This document shows positions 31,553-42,362 of a stretch of 64,000 nucleotides of DNA, in pieces. The notes beneath the pieces were generated by a model that did no database searches, was not told the origin of the DNA, and saw nothing but the letters and a program-made list of their open reading frames with translations. Within the stretch, counting starts at the first letter, position 1, and every line of letters starts with the position of its first letter. The stretch covers positions 1,240,001 to 1,304,000 of the forward strand of contig JAHEWK010000001.1 in assembly GCA_020740775.1 (NCBI GenBank), written 5' to 3'. Source of the stretch: Ilyonectria destructans. Lineage: Eukaryota > Ascomycota > Sordariomycetes > Hypocreales > Nectriaceae. The position numbers and the translations under genes are program-made.

Positions 31553-34085
31553 CTAGTGCACGACGCCCTCGACGCCGCCGAGGAAGCGCCTCACGCGGCC
31601 GATCTCGAGCTCATCGCGCTCGCTCTCGACAGCCTTGAGCAGGCCGTCGACGACAGCATCGACCTCGGCCTCCTGGACGCCAGTGCACAGGGCGACGACG
31701 CGGCGGTACTTGACCTCGACGTCGCGGCTGCGGCCCTTGAGGGCGTAGACCATCTTGCGCGTCATCTCGCGGCGGCCCTCGAGGGCGCGGATCCTGGCCT
31801 TGAGGACGGCGGCAGAGGGGAGCATGCCCTCGCCACCTGCGGATGAGTCTTCGGCGGCCTCGAGCATTGCGGAAAGCTCCGTTTCCCAGGAGGATGACGG
31901 GTTGGGCTGCGAGGTGCGCGACTGCTCCTGCATGAGGCGGACCTGTTCATCCTCGCGGGCGTGTGAGAGGTTGGCCACCTTTTGCCGGGCAAGCTGCTGC
32001 TTCTTGAGGGCTGCGGAGAGGTGCTCGAGACTGCGGCGGGACTCGCCGAGTTGCGTCGAGGTTGTGCGGAGGGTGCTGTGGAGAGTGTCGAGAGAAGTCT
32101 GCTTGGACTTCATCTCTTGCTGGAACGTGGAGCCAGTTTCGCTCAGGAGGTGAGTGATGGCTATCTTAGGTCAGTTGGTGGCTTTTGAAGGTTTATGAGT
32201 TGACTTACAAGCAATGATTTCGTCGCTGCTTTCCCGGCTTCGTTGACTTGAACCAACAACGCCATTCTTCTCCGCTGTCGCATCCCCATTCGTCTTGTCA
32301 TCCGCATTCTCGCCTCCGATGCCAAAGTCCAGGGGCCTCAAACCCACGCGGTTGGCGATGTTGGGGTCAGCGCCGACTTCGAGCAGCTGTGAGATGATGC
32401 TTCGGTTACCTATGCGAGCAGCAATATTCAGGGCCGTATCGCCCGAGCTGTCCTGCGCATTGACAATCTCACACATGAAGCGCGCGATGCCCATCTTAGG
32501 AATCATCGACTGCGAACCACAGGGAGTAGCGCCGTTGACTTGTGTATTTTGGCTGTTGGGGACGCTTCCTTGTCGGACGACCCACTCCAGTAGACTTTCG
32601 AGATAGTAGCGGCTGGCGGCGTTGCGGCCCTTGACGGCGCTCGTGACGGCAATGTGGTGAAGAACTGTCCGTCCCTTTTGGTCACGGGCCTCCACAGTGC
32701 CGCCGAGAACTTCTAAGAGATCGGGGAAAGAGCCGTGGTCCATCGAATTAGTCACCAGACAAGCGCGCATTAGTGCCGTCTCTCCGGAAGCGTTGACCCG
32801 ATATGGCGAGGCACCGGCAGCGATGAGGGCGCGGAGAAGGGGCATACGGGCGAGGGTGGCAGCCCAGTGAAGCGCAGTATGGCTTTGAAGGTCGATGGGC
32901 ATGTCGAGCTCGAGAGGGGTAAATGTTCTGAGCATGTCGTGCTTGGAGGCATCAGTCGTGGTTGCGTCCATAAACAGACCCATGAGCATGCTGCGCTTCA
33001 ACTCGACATCGGGGGACATTTCGTAAGGAAGAGGCTGCAGGGGACCATTGGCGTCCTCAACCGGTGATCGATCCTGTAGGGAGTTCTGGGTATAGATGAA
33101 GGACTCGTTGGGCTCGGTGGGCGAGCCAGGGAAAGCGGTGGCGTACATGTCCATGTTCTGGCCGTATCCGCCGAAGCTATCGGCCGGAGTCATGGTAACG
33201 CGCTGGCGCTTTCTCGGGGGCTCGTTCTCTGGCATCGGAGGTGGGTTGCTCTGCTGCTGGGTTGAGTAGGCCGAGTCGACCTGTTGGCCGTAGTCAGAGG
33301 CGAAGCTCTGCTGAGAGTTTCCGGGGAAGTCATCGCCATTCTGACCATTCTGACCATTCTGGCTGTTCTGCATCGAGGCCTGGCGGCTGAAGCTTGGGGC
33401 TCGGGTCGGACCGTTGCGGCTTCGGGGCCCGGGAGAGTCGAAGCGGGCCTTGCTGATGGCTGCGACGGCGTGGGAAGCGGTGCTGGAGATGTTCTTGAAG
33501 AAGGTGCCGGAGAGCCCGTTAGGCTTGCCGTCGGTGCTCGAGTTGTACATACGCTTCCGCTGGGCGGCCATGGCCTGTTCCTTAGTCGGGGTATTGAAGT
33601 CGCCGCGGCCAGCTACACCTCCATCTTGACCCATATCGTAAGTCAGGAGCGGCCTCAGCAGCTCCTCAACACCATACTGGCGGCACACCTGGACTCCGCG
33701 ATCGAACTTGATCCAGGTTCCCTGGTATTTGCCGTAACCGCCCTGAACCTTTTCGTGCTCGCCGGTTTGGATCTCCTTTTCGAGTATTTTGGTGCGCTTG
33801 CCCTTGTCGACGCCGGCGACCTTGAGGATCTGTGTGGCATTGAGCCACGAGTCGTTGCGACGGCGCATGACGGCGACGTTGTTGACCTCCATTTCGTAGA
33901 CATCGACGCCCGAATAAGAAGCCTGTTTGGAGGGATAGAGTCAGCAATTTGCGTCACCTCTGCGGGGATATCCTGTGAGCGGGATAGGAGAAAAAACATA
34001 CCGAGTAGATTTGGGGGCCCTCAGGTCCGCCATTGTAGCCACGGTGGAAGGAGGCGGACAGGCCTGGCTGTGATTGTTGGCTCAT
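31553..34085 (-). CDS. mbp1: APSES/KilA-N transcription factor Mbp1 (MBF DNA-binding subunit)
   Basis: Exons 34085-34002, 33922-32209 and 32160-31553, 801 residues. The short first exon (MSQQSQPGLSASFHRGYNGG) leads into a KilA-N/APSES domain (about 29-125: YSGVDVYEMEVN...VMRRRNDSWLNATQILKVAG...YGKYQGTWI). A Gln/Asn-rich linker with a basic NLS (PPRKRQRV) follows. Ankyrin repeats (about 375-560: HTALHWAATLARMPLLRALIAAGA; GDTALNIAARIGN) and a C-terminal coiled coil end the protein. It binds MluI cell-cycle boxes with a Swi6/Cdc10-type partner to drive G1/S genes. The APSES developmental regulators StuA/Efg1 lack ankyrins, which favours Mbp1/Res. A trinucleotide-like repeat codes QNGQNGQNG near 33340. 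Confidence 0.92.
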
Positions 34086-35820
34086 TGTGAAGGATTGCTG
34101 TGAAGATTGCGATGCCGATGGCATCTTGTTGTGGAGGGAACAGCTCTCGGTAGGAGAAAAGGAAGGAAAGTGGATATAGTCGTCGCAGGGTTTGTCGTCG
34201 TCAAGTCAGCGTCAGAGCTAGGTTCGAGATCCAGGTCGGATGGCGTAAAGTAGATATTCGGAGTCGAGGGCGCGATATGCATCAAGCGTGGTCCAATAGG
34301 CTCAAAGGCTCAGGAGAAGGAACGGAGAGAGAGAGTGTGATGGAAAGAAGGGCGCCTCGTGGGAGTCGCAACGAGAATCCGAAGTCGCCCATGCGCAGAG
34401 TGGCCGGTTGCGGGATTGAGGGTTGGGACGGGGATGGATTTGTGCGGTGCGCCAGAAAAACCGGTGGTGAAAGCGAGAGTTGGGATGGAGTATGGCGTCG
34501 AGGCGAAATGAGCTTCTCCCGGGATGGCGCTCGCTGCAGCGGGCCACAGAAGCTAGGGAACTGCGTCGAGGCGAGGTACCTACGATACAGAGGGTCTCAG
34601 GTACAGCTCAGGTACCCCAGACACCTGGCGGAGGGGCGCTTGGGTGCGCTGTGGGTGTGCTGCGGGTGCTGGAAGCGCCGCACGGGGGACGTTGTGAGTC
34701 AATGGTTTAGCGCCCTTGCGCACTGAGACCGCCTGTAAAATACCAATTATGGCTAGGTTGCGGGCCTGGGTGTTGGGAGTACCGCGGGCAATAGAGCAGC
34801 AGGGTCACAAAAGGCAATTGGGGAGAAAATGCTAGGCGAGTGCAGAATCAAGAAAGCCAAGTGTGCTACTGCACGGCATTTATCGTGCTTTCCTGATGTG
34901 CTGCTGCAGGTTGCCGACGCACTGGTTCACTCGTGTACCTGGGCTCTGATTTGCAGCAAGTCGCTCACGCTCGCTCACGTCCACGCTCACGCACGCACGT
35001 TAAAGTGGAATGCGTTCAATTAATCGAGACGTGTCGGTTTCGTGATTTCGTGTCCCTCCCACCGTGTCGCGCGCGTAAATCATACGTGACGCAACCCCGC
35101 CCCGCGCCGCTCGACTCGAGACCCACCCTTTCGGCCTCGGCCAAGGTATCTCCGCGTCCGGGCGAGAGGGGCTTAAGCCTCGGGCATAGCGGTGAATGCA
35201 TAAATCGCCTGAGGCGTCCGAAATACAGCGTCATAGGGTCCTGTGTTACAGGCAGCCGACGCCCATGACCACTGGTTTCTAGCACCTGCACGGGTTGTGA
35301 GACCGCTAATGCAACCACTGTTGCTGGCCTCAAAGGCCGTGTTCGTCTCGACCAGAGCTTTGAGTGGAGCCACATGGGCATGGACTCGACATCCAATTGT
35401 GCAAACATGGACGCATTATTATCTATGCTACAAGTCGGGATATTCGATGACGATTGAACTTGACAGAATTAACTCAAGAGATACTTTTAAGCTACTTCCA
35501 GCTCATCCCTTTGCATGAAAACAAACACAACATGGAAAGGTAAGGTAGTATTCGTTGCGCCAAACATAAACATTATGCAAGGTGAGGTGCACATCCAGTC
35601 ATAGTACTTGTGCATATCAACCGAAGTTTCGCCGCTGTTCACGGATAATTCTAAACACCAAAATTCACAAGCTTGAGCATCGCACTTCGCAATCAATCTA
35701 CAACTTTCCCTCATTGGTCAATTCAAGCTACCCTAACAGCTTGTCCCCTCCCATCCCGGGGCTTTTGCCTCTTACTTGAAACCCGCCCTCCTCCTCTTTT
35801 CTTCTCCTCAATCGATCACA
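34086..35820. other. Divergent intergenic region mbp1 / LYR-protein gene
   Basis: About 1.7 kb, probably a long mbp1 leader plus two promoters. It contains a direct repeat of CTCAGGTAC (34596 and 34607) and three copies of CGCTCACG (34962, 34972, 34984). No ACGCGT box is evident and no ORF is convincing. Confidence 0.5.
34962..34991. repeat. Three copies of CGCTCACG
   Basis: The octamer occurs at 34962-34969, 34972-34979 and 34984-34991 between mbp1 and the LYR-protein gene. It could be a transcription-factor site array or a simple repeat. Confidence 0.6.
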
Positions 35821-36984
35821 ATGCCGCGACCAAACAACTCCATCTCCAGCTTCCTCCCGCCGCTCCATGTGTACCGCCATCTCCTTCGTGAATGTACCTA
35901 TCTCCCCCCCGCGTGGCGATCCCCGATCATCTCCACCATCCGCGACCGATACCGAAACTACCGCAAGAATGACGACCGGCAACAGAAGCATCGCGCCCGC
36001 GCATTCCAACTACTCAACACCCTAAGGTCGGCCAACGATGGCCACAGAGCCTCGATGCAAAACTTTATGCGGATGGCCTTTGGCAGACTAGGGATTCGCC
36101 GGCGGAGGCTAATGAAGAGTTTCGTCCTCCCGGATACTGGCCCAAACAACTCGGAGGACTTGGAAGCTTTCCTGCATGCGAACGACAACACCAGGGTAAA
36201 GGTCAAGTCTGGCGACAAAAGCCCACCCACCAGCCAGCTCGATGGAACGGTGGCTATAACCTCCGACAAGAGACCTAAGCACGCCTTCCACCTCGACTGG
36301 GATAAACCGAAGCTACTCAAACTCCTCTCAAGCCAGCGAACGATGGAGAAGGCCAACCCCCTCATCTGGCTCTCCCGCGAAATCAGAAATCTCGAAGAAG
36401 ACCAATACGTTCCCAAGACCACCATCTGGGGTAAGCCACCCGTCGAGGACCTTGTCAACTCTAAAAAGGGCACATGGTGGAAGAAGGCTGCCGCCAAGAT
36501 GATGATTCCCCTCGAAAAGAACGAGTGGGAGGTGCTTGGCCGACTGAGCGCCGGTGCCCAAGACGTCGACGAAGACTGGAAGATTCCCGAGCGACGAGCA
36601 CCTGCGAAGCCTCTACACGACGAAAAACGAGCGTCCAGTACGGTAGATTGGGACTGGGAGGGCTACGCTAGCTACAACGTCAATCAAGTCGAGCGGGAAA
36701 AGTCCTCGAAGCGAATCCGGCGCACCGGGCAGGAAGACACCGGACCATACCAGGCACAGCTGGCTCGGCGGGAAATCACACCACGATGGTACAGGCGAGC
36801 ATACACGAGGCTCTGGCAAATCACACCGGTGATGGAGCAGGACCCGCGGTCGTTGAAACCAACTTTCTCTTGGGGCACTTCAAGATCTGGTTTAAGGCGA
36901 GCGAGGAAGTCCCAGCTCGACGTCTTTGAAGGTGTCAATGACAAGGGCGTAAAGCTACCGGATCCTCCCAGCAACAGCTCCTGA
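35821..36984 (+). CDS. LYR-motif (Cup1-like) protein, probably mitochondrial
   Basis: Single exon, 387 residues from the ATG at 35821; the frame is open upstream but has no better start. The N-terminal segment HVYRHLLRECTYLPPAWRSPI followed by RDRYRNYRKNDDRQQKHRARAFQLLNTLR is an LYR/Cup1-like helical hairpin with VYR in place of LYR. LYR proteins act as adaptors in mitochondrial Fe-S, respiratory-complex or ribosome assembly together with acyl-ACP. The long basic C-terminal part (about 130-387) has no domain I recognise; it carries WGKPP and GTWWKKAAAKMM motifs. The exact partner is unknown. Confidence 0.7.
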   Translation: MPRPNNSISSFLPPLHVYRHLLRECTYLPPAWRSPIISTIRDRYRNYRKNDDRQQKHRARAFQLLNTLRSANDGHRASMQNFMRMAFGRLGIRRRRLMKSFVLPDTGPNNSEDLEAFLHANDNTRVKVKSGDKSPPTSQLDGTVAITSDKRPKHAFHLDWDKPKLLKLLSSQRTMEKANPLIWLSREIRNLEEDQYVPKTTIWGKPPVEDLVNSKKGTWWKKAAAKMMIPLEKNEWEVLGRLSAGAQDVDEDWKIPERRAPAKPLHDEKRASSTVDWDWEGYASYNVNQVEREKSSKRIRRTGQEDTGPYQAQLARREITPRWYRRAYTRLWQITPVMEQDPRSLKPTFSWGTSRSGLRRARKSQLDVFEGVNDKGVKLPDPPSNSS

Positions 36985-37034
36985 GACGCCATTCTAACCC
37001 GGTCTCCCGTTTTATTGCACATCGCACGGCTTGT

Positions 37035-37639
37035 CTAGTCGGTCAGATTGGCCAACTCGGCCAGGCTTTCGCCATCCACCCGCATACCCACCCAATCGTC
37101 CATAGCCTGAGCGCCGAGGCTCTTGTAGAAGTCGATGCTGGACTCGTTCCACTTGAGAACCACCCACTCGAGACGGAAGCCGCCCATGGAGACCAGCTGC
37201 TTGGCCAGCGCGCTCAGCAGCTTCGTGCCGTACCCCTTCCCTCGCTCCGTCGGCCGCACGTACAGGTCCTCGAGGTAGATGCCCGCCCGCGACCGCCAGG
37301 TGCTGTAGTTGTAGAAGTACAGCGCCATGCCCACGGCCACGCCCTCGGGCGAGATGAGCAACAGACACCTAGCGGGGCGGGTCGGTGATGTAGGCTCGGT
37401 GATAGGCATGTGCGTGTCGGGGGCGTCTGAGGGTGCGAACGCAATGGTATCCGTCAGGGTTTGGACGGTGGCTTTGACGGCATCTGGCTCGCGCTCGTAG
37501 TCGGCGAGCTCCTGAATGAGCTGCAGGATGACGGGGGCGTCTATGTCTTCGGTCAGTATCTGGCACCTCTTAAGGACCTCAGCACAAGGTCCGGAGAGCG
37601 GGGCTTACCCTCCCGGCGTGCGTGTCGAATTGTAGCCAT
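37035..37639 (-). CDS. GNAT N-acetyltransferase, polyamine/diamine-acetyltransferase-like
   Basis: Exons 37639-37609 and 37540-37035, 178 residues. The first exon codes only ten residues (MATIRHARRE), and splicing joins it to DAPVILQLIQELADYEREPDAVKAT, the usual start of this family. The acetyl-CoA loop is LEDLYVRPTERGKGYGTKLL, followed by FRLEWVVLKWNESSIDFYKSLGA. This matches spermidine/spermine N1-acetyltransferase-like (GNAT) enzymes of fungi. It converges on the LYR-protein gene with about 50 bp between the stops. Confidence 0.87.
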
Positions 37640-38409
37640 TGGGTGAATGATGGGCTTTTTTCTTTGGTGTTCTGTCGCGTTGGAGATACCCTCAACCCAA
37701 TTATAGACGGACAATAGTCTAAAAGGACAATAAAAGCGGCAACCTGGAGAGTTTATGAGCCTTGTGATGGGATGTCGGTGGGGTAGTTTTTGGAGTGGAG
37801 GCGCGTTTGTAGTGAAGGGCGCGCCTCGTGCGGGACAGGAAGTGGGGTTTTGCTGTGCTGTGTGCTAGTGTATGCCAGTCTTTGCTGGAGCGTAACTTTA
37901 TTGGTGTAAGTACACAGTGCCACGGGTTAATTAGAGAGTAAGGATTTGGGATGGTGGCGCTGTGGACTTTCTTTTGGCAATGACGGATTGGGTCTCGGTG
38001 GTTGCGTTTCATGCTTAAACTCAGAGGCCTGATTGACTTTGCGGGAAAGATGGACATTGATTTATCCATCCAATGCGATCAATGACTGCTTGTCTAGAGT
38101 AACGGATCGATCCTGTACTGCAACTGAAGTATCACATATGACGGGTACCCGATTGGTCAGTCATTGGACAATTTCGCCTTGTCTCCAACATTGTAGATTA
38201 GCGTCGATCAACCCTAAAAAATCCTTAAATCTCATGTCCAAGTCGTTGAATTATATGCACATCTCTATCATCATCTCTATCATCATCTCGAGGACGGAAT
38301 CCTCCCTGGGGTATATACAAGGCAGGTCTTTAGCTGGCATGATCGTCTCACATCCCCCCTTCTCTTCTGTCACATCGCATCATCTCCCCTCCGCTCAGCA
38401 TTACCGCGA
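37640..38409. other. Intergenic region
   Basis: Upstream of the GNAT gene and 3' flank of the cutinase-like gene. A short CATCTCTATCAT direct repeat lies near 38260-38290. No gene seen. Confidence 0.5.
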
Positions 38410-39549
38410 TTAAAACGCCAGGACGGCGCCGAGAGCGAACAGGACTGCGCCGAGCTGAGAATTGCGCGGCCCGGCACCGCTGTCGCTTGTCGTCGCCTCG
38501 GCGGCGCTCGTGGCCTCGGAGGCGGAAGATCCGGATCCAGAGGCGGAAGATGCTGTAGTGGCCGCCGTGGTTTGCGATGAGGCGTCGTTGGTGGTGGATG
38601 AAACTTCGGTGGTCTCGGACTTGGTCTTGGTCTTGGTGGCAGATGCACTCTCCGTCTTGGACTTGGACTCGGTAGTCGTCTCCTCAGAAGCAGGCTCAGT
38701 GGTCGTGGCCTCCTCCGTGGTAGTCGTGCTCTTCGTCTTGGTCGTCTTGGTGCTCGAAGCAGAAGTCGAAGTGGAAGTCGAATCCTCGGTAGCATTCACC
38801 CGCTCATGCACCCACGCAGCAGCCATGTCGCTGTACACGTCAAAGTAGTTCAGGTGGTCAGCCACGACGTCGCCTCCAGCGCAGATGGGATCCTCCTTGA
38901 CGCAGTAGTTGTGAAGCGCATCGCCGTACGCGACGAGATTCCCAAGCATGGTAGCGGTTCGCGGGAAGAGACCGTTCTCTCCAGCGCCGCTCAGCACGTT
39001 GTACGGCTGGTTGGCCGTGTGGCGAGTATCACCAAAGATCAGGGCCGCGACAACTACAGCACCGTCTTCGTTAGTCGCATCCCGGTGAAGCATTGTCTCG
39101 TCGCACTTACTCTTGTTTCCGGGGGCCGAGTTAACGTTCAATCCCTCATTGCTGCCCTGGACGCAGCCTTGGAAAAAGGTGCCGCCTCCGCCACCCAGAA
39201 TGTCGCCCACCACATGTCCGCCCTGCGAGTATCCGCTGACGACGAGCTTCGAGTCCGGGCACGCCTTGTTGTACGCCGTGATCTGGTCAATGCCGTTCGC
39301 GGCGCCCTCGAAGACGGAATCGCAGTACACTGACTCCAGCGGGTTGTAGAACTGGATGTCCTCGTAGTCGCAGCTGCTCAAGCCCGAGCAGATGGCCGTG
39401 ACCAACTTGCCCTGACGGCCCGGGTACGGCTCGTTGTTGCCGCGGGCCAGGAAGACATGCACGTCCTTGCAGTCGGTGGCGCGCGAGGCGATATCGCGGC
39501 CCTCGGTGGCGGCCGCGAGCAGCAGCGGGATGGCGATTGCCTGTCTCAT
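38410..39549 (-). CDS. CE5 cutinase/acetylxylan-esterase-like protein, GPI-anchored
   Basis: Start at 39549 with a signal peptide (MRQAIAIPLLLAAATEG). The alpha/beta-hydrolase core has VHVFLARGNNEPYPGRQGKL and the nucleophile motif GYSQGG (Ser108), with the Asp (KEDPICAGGD) and His (ADHLNYF) of the triad. A Ser/Thr-rich linker of about 100 residues and a C-terminal GPI-attachment-like tail (LGAVLFALGAVLAF) follow. A canonical 57-bp intron (39054-39110: GTAAGT, CTAAC, TAG) lies in frame. Splicing gives SAPGNKIVAALIFGDTRH, the family consensus, and 360 residues; retention gives 379. Likely hydrolyses cutin, suberin or acetyl-xylan esters at the cell surface. Confidence 0.9.
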   Translation of the reverse strand: MRQAIAIPLLLAAATEGRDIASRATDCKDVHVFLARGNNEPYPGRQGKLVTAICSGLSSCDYEDIQFYNPLESVYCDSVFEGAANGIDQITAYNKACPDSKLVVSGYSQGGHVVGDILGGGGGTFFQGCVQGSNEGLNVNSAPGNKSKCDETMLHRDATNEDGAVVVAALIFGDTRHTANQPYNVLSGAGENGLFPRTATMLGNLVAYGDALHNYCVKEDPICAGGDVVADHLNYFDVYSDMAAAWVHERVNATEDSTSTSTSASSTKTTKTKSTTTTEEATTTEPASEETTTESKSKTESASATKTKTKSETTEVSSTTNDASSQTTAATTASSASGSGSSASEATSAAEATTSDSGAGPRNSQLGAVLFALGAVLAF

Positions 39550-40912
39550 GGTCGCGAGGTGTAGCAAGGAGGAAGTCTGATGCGAAAGGCAACAAGCAAG
39601 CCAAGGACGACAGAAGCGACTGTGACGATGAAACAACGACCGAGATCCTCTGCAACAAGACGGGGAAATCGAACACTCCCTGTCTCGCCGGGATGCCCTG
39701 AGAACGAGCCAGGTTTTAACTGTATCATCGGCGCGCTTGTGGACATGGGATGATCGCCCGATAGGGGGCAAACATGATGAAGCGGCCAATCGTCTCGCTC
39801 AATCTGGTTCCTGGCCGGGCGATATTGCCTGTTCCTGCCTATCATGCTATGTTCCGTGACGGCACGGATCCATCGCGGCGGAGCCCTTAATATGGAGACG
39901 TGGAGCCCGCTTGGCGATGTTCAGCTTGACAGGTTGTTTTGGTTTTTGTTAGTTGGTGGAGCATACGGGGTTTTTACGAGGCCGCCGATGCCATTCGAGA
40001 TACTCCGAGGCCGTGAAACCGTCCCTTGCAGTCAATGCTCAAAGTTTTTTTTCTCGGAAGGCAGCTCGGCATTGGCAATGCCCTCGTAGGCGCACACAAC
40101 GGGCGAGTGCGGCGTAGTTGTGCTACGGAAATAACGTTCCGTTACTGGCGATGAGGGTGGCTGGCCAGATTATGGACGTATTGGGGGCGGGCATGGGAAC
40201 GAAGGCCATGTAACGATTCATCTATCTGGCTATCTGGCTCCACACCCATTTTGCTAAAGAGGCAATTGCCAAGGCCTTTGCGTTATCGGCTCAACGAAGT
40301 AGGAGTCGTAGTGACAGCGATTTAAACCATGGCCTCAAGCTTGATCGACCGCTTCCTTAGCCTATAGCCAAAAACCTTTTCTAAGGCTTCATCACTTAAG
40401 TTGTTGTAAAGTACTTGGGATTTTACTACAGTCTAAGTACTATTGCAGTGTTGGGATAACAAAGTCGTGGGAGTTTCTGGCCATGTTGACAGACAGCATG
40501 TTGATGGCCAAAGACACCACTTAGAATTTTCGGATTTCAACCTTGTGGGCTGAATCCGTGACACGATTCACCTTACTGGCCTAACACCTAACATACCAAT
40601 ACCGTGCAGAAATTGGCGGCCACGCTCTTCAAAAAGCCTTCAGGTTGGCCAAGCCTCCATCAAGGTTACAACCTTATGAGACTACACTCATCAACTCCGT
40701 GGCCAACAAGGGCCGGTAACATAGTCACGGCTGAGCTACAAGGTGTCGATACCAAAGTTAACGGGTTCTTGGGCACACGGCGATGGGAAACTGTGTGACC
40801 TTTGTGGCTCCTGCTGGAATATAAAGACCAGTCAAGACCCCCCATTACCACAGGATGGACTTTGCTCACATACCAACAACCCAGACCCTGTCCTCAAACT
40901 AAAACAATCGCC
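39550..40912. other. Divergent intergenic region
   Basis: About 1.4 kb between the cutinase-like gene and the F-box gene. A TATAAAG is at 40820. No convincing ORF. Confidence 0.5.
40820..40826 (+). promoter_or_regulatory. TATA box of the F-box gene
   Basis: TATAAAG about 90 bp upstream of the ATG at 40913. Confidence 0.5.
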
Positions 40913-41953
40913 ATGAGTCTCTTCAAAGATGTTGACATTCTTACCAGGATGAAAGCCGCGACACTGGCACAAGGGCAGTTTCGGGAAGTACAGAATTTGC
41001 AGAAGGCGCAGAACCCGGACTGCCCTTTCCTCCAACTTCCCGTGGAGTTACTGCTCATGATAGTAGAAATGCTCCCTGACCATGACATCATGATCGTGCT
41101 CCAGACCTGCCGCCCACTGCGTTTCGCCGTTGATCGTCTGCGCCCTTCTGTTCAGGACCTCACCCGTGAAGATTCCCTCGAGTTCCTCGTCAGCATCGCA
41201 CGCGAACTGCCCGACCGGTGGGTATGCGAGCGGTGCGTGAAACTCCATCGTCTCCGCAAGTTCGACAACTCGAAACGGGTAACGAGAAGTACTTGTCGTC
41301 GGGCTCCTCTCTCGGAAGAATACTACCCCATGAACTACGAACGACGACTCTGCCACCACCACGTGCAACTCGCTCTCAAGTACGCACGCATGGAAAACAT
41401 CCAGAGGAAGTACCGGAAATACCTCGAGGCTGTCCTGTCCCCGAGTCACATGAAGTGCCTCTCAAACGACGCGGATCTTGGGTACCATCAATCATACTAC
41501 CCCAAGGTCGTTGGAGGGAGGTTCTTGATGCTAGGAGTCCTCCACTATGACAGGAATAGGGTGGAGGTCTCGGCGAGGTCCATCGGCTACTTGACGGTCT
41601 GCTCGCACCAAAATTTCATCTTCTCCGACTTGGCCCGATTGGAAGCGCTCCGGGCACTTGAACCAACGCCTCCACCGGACCCGAGCCTCGCACTCTCAAG
41701 GACTATGCTGGCGGGATTTGAGGCCGGTGGCGTGGAAGTGCACGGGTCCTGCTCTAGCTGTCCAACCGATTTCGCCTTTCATGCTACTCCCGAGCATGCC
41801 ACGCTGCATTTCTGGCAAGATTTGGGACCCGAGGGGTCACCACTGAATCCGAACTGGAGGATAAACGTGTTGACTATCCGAATTCCGACCGAGAGACTCA
41901 AAGTGGACCACGAGGAGGGAAGCATTCGGAGCCTGTACGAGTCCGACAGTTAG
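40913..41953 (+). CDS. F-box domain protein
   Basis: Single exon, 346 residues from the ATG at 40913. An F-box is seen at about residues 40-80: FLQLPVELLLMIVEMLPDHDIMIVLQTCRPLRFAVDR. Cysteine motifs of the fungal F-box type follow (WVCERCVKLHR; RRLCHHH; SCSSCPTDF). F-box proteins recruit substrates to SCF ubiquitin ligases through Skp1. The C-terminal region has no repeat domain such as LRR or WD40. Fungi carry many such singletons, so the target is unknown. Confidence 0.8.
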   Translation: MSLFKDVDILTRMKAATLAQGQFREVQNLQKAQNPDCPFLQLPVELLLMIVEMLPDHDIMIVLQTCRPLRFAVDRLRPSVQDLTREDSLEFLVSIARELPDRWVCERCVKLHRLRKFDNSKRVTRSTCRRAPLSEEYYPMNYERRLCHHHVQLALKYARMENIQRKYRKYLEAVLSPSHMKCLSNDADLGYHQSYYPKVVGGRFLMLGVLHYDRNRVEVSARSIGYLTVCSHQNFIFSDLARLEALRALEPTPPPDPSLALSRTMLAGFEAGGVEVHGSCSSCPTDFAFHATPEHATLHFWQDLGPEGSPLNPNWRINVLTIRIPTERLKVDHEEGSIRSLYESDS

Positions 41954-42362
41954 GCAAAGGATAGATATGAAGATATTATTAGGTACAGAGTATTAATAAT
42001 TACATGTTAAGGGTCTTATCGTCGTCGCTCGAGGGTTCATGCTGCTTGACTACGTTGCCTGAAATACCAAGTACGAACCCCAATCTGGCACATTCGACTC
42101 CTGCATTATTATTCTTGGCTGGGGAGGACAGTCATCACCCAATTTAAGTAAATATTTCATGAGATCTGAAAGATCTGGTATGCTCAGAAGACTTAGCGGC
42201 AGGTTAGTATCTTGAAAGTGCCATCCGTTGCGGTTGTGATGCAGTCAAAATTGGCTAAAGGTAGATAGGCCTGATTGTCGCTAATGATGCAATGGTTTTT
42301 ATAAATACAGAATGGAGCTAAAAATAACTACAGGGAAATGAACCACATGTACGCAAGATGGC
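41954..42362. other. Intergenic region between convergent genes
   Basis: AT-rich 3' flanks; no gene seen. Confidence 0.5.

Noticed and set aside
34086..34740. 149-codon plus-strand frame upstream of mbp1
   Set aside because: Antisense to the mbp1 leader, Arg/Gly-rich, no domain; treated as a shadow in GC-rich DNA.
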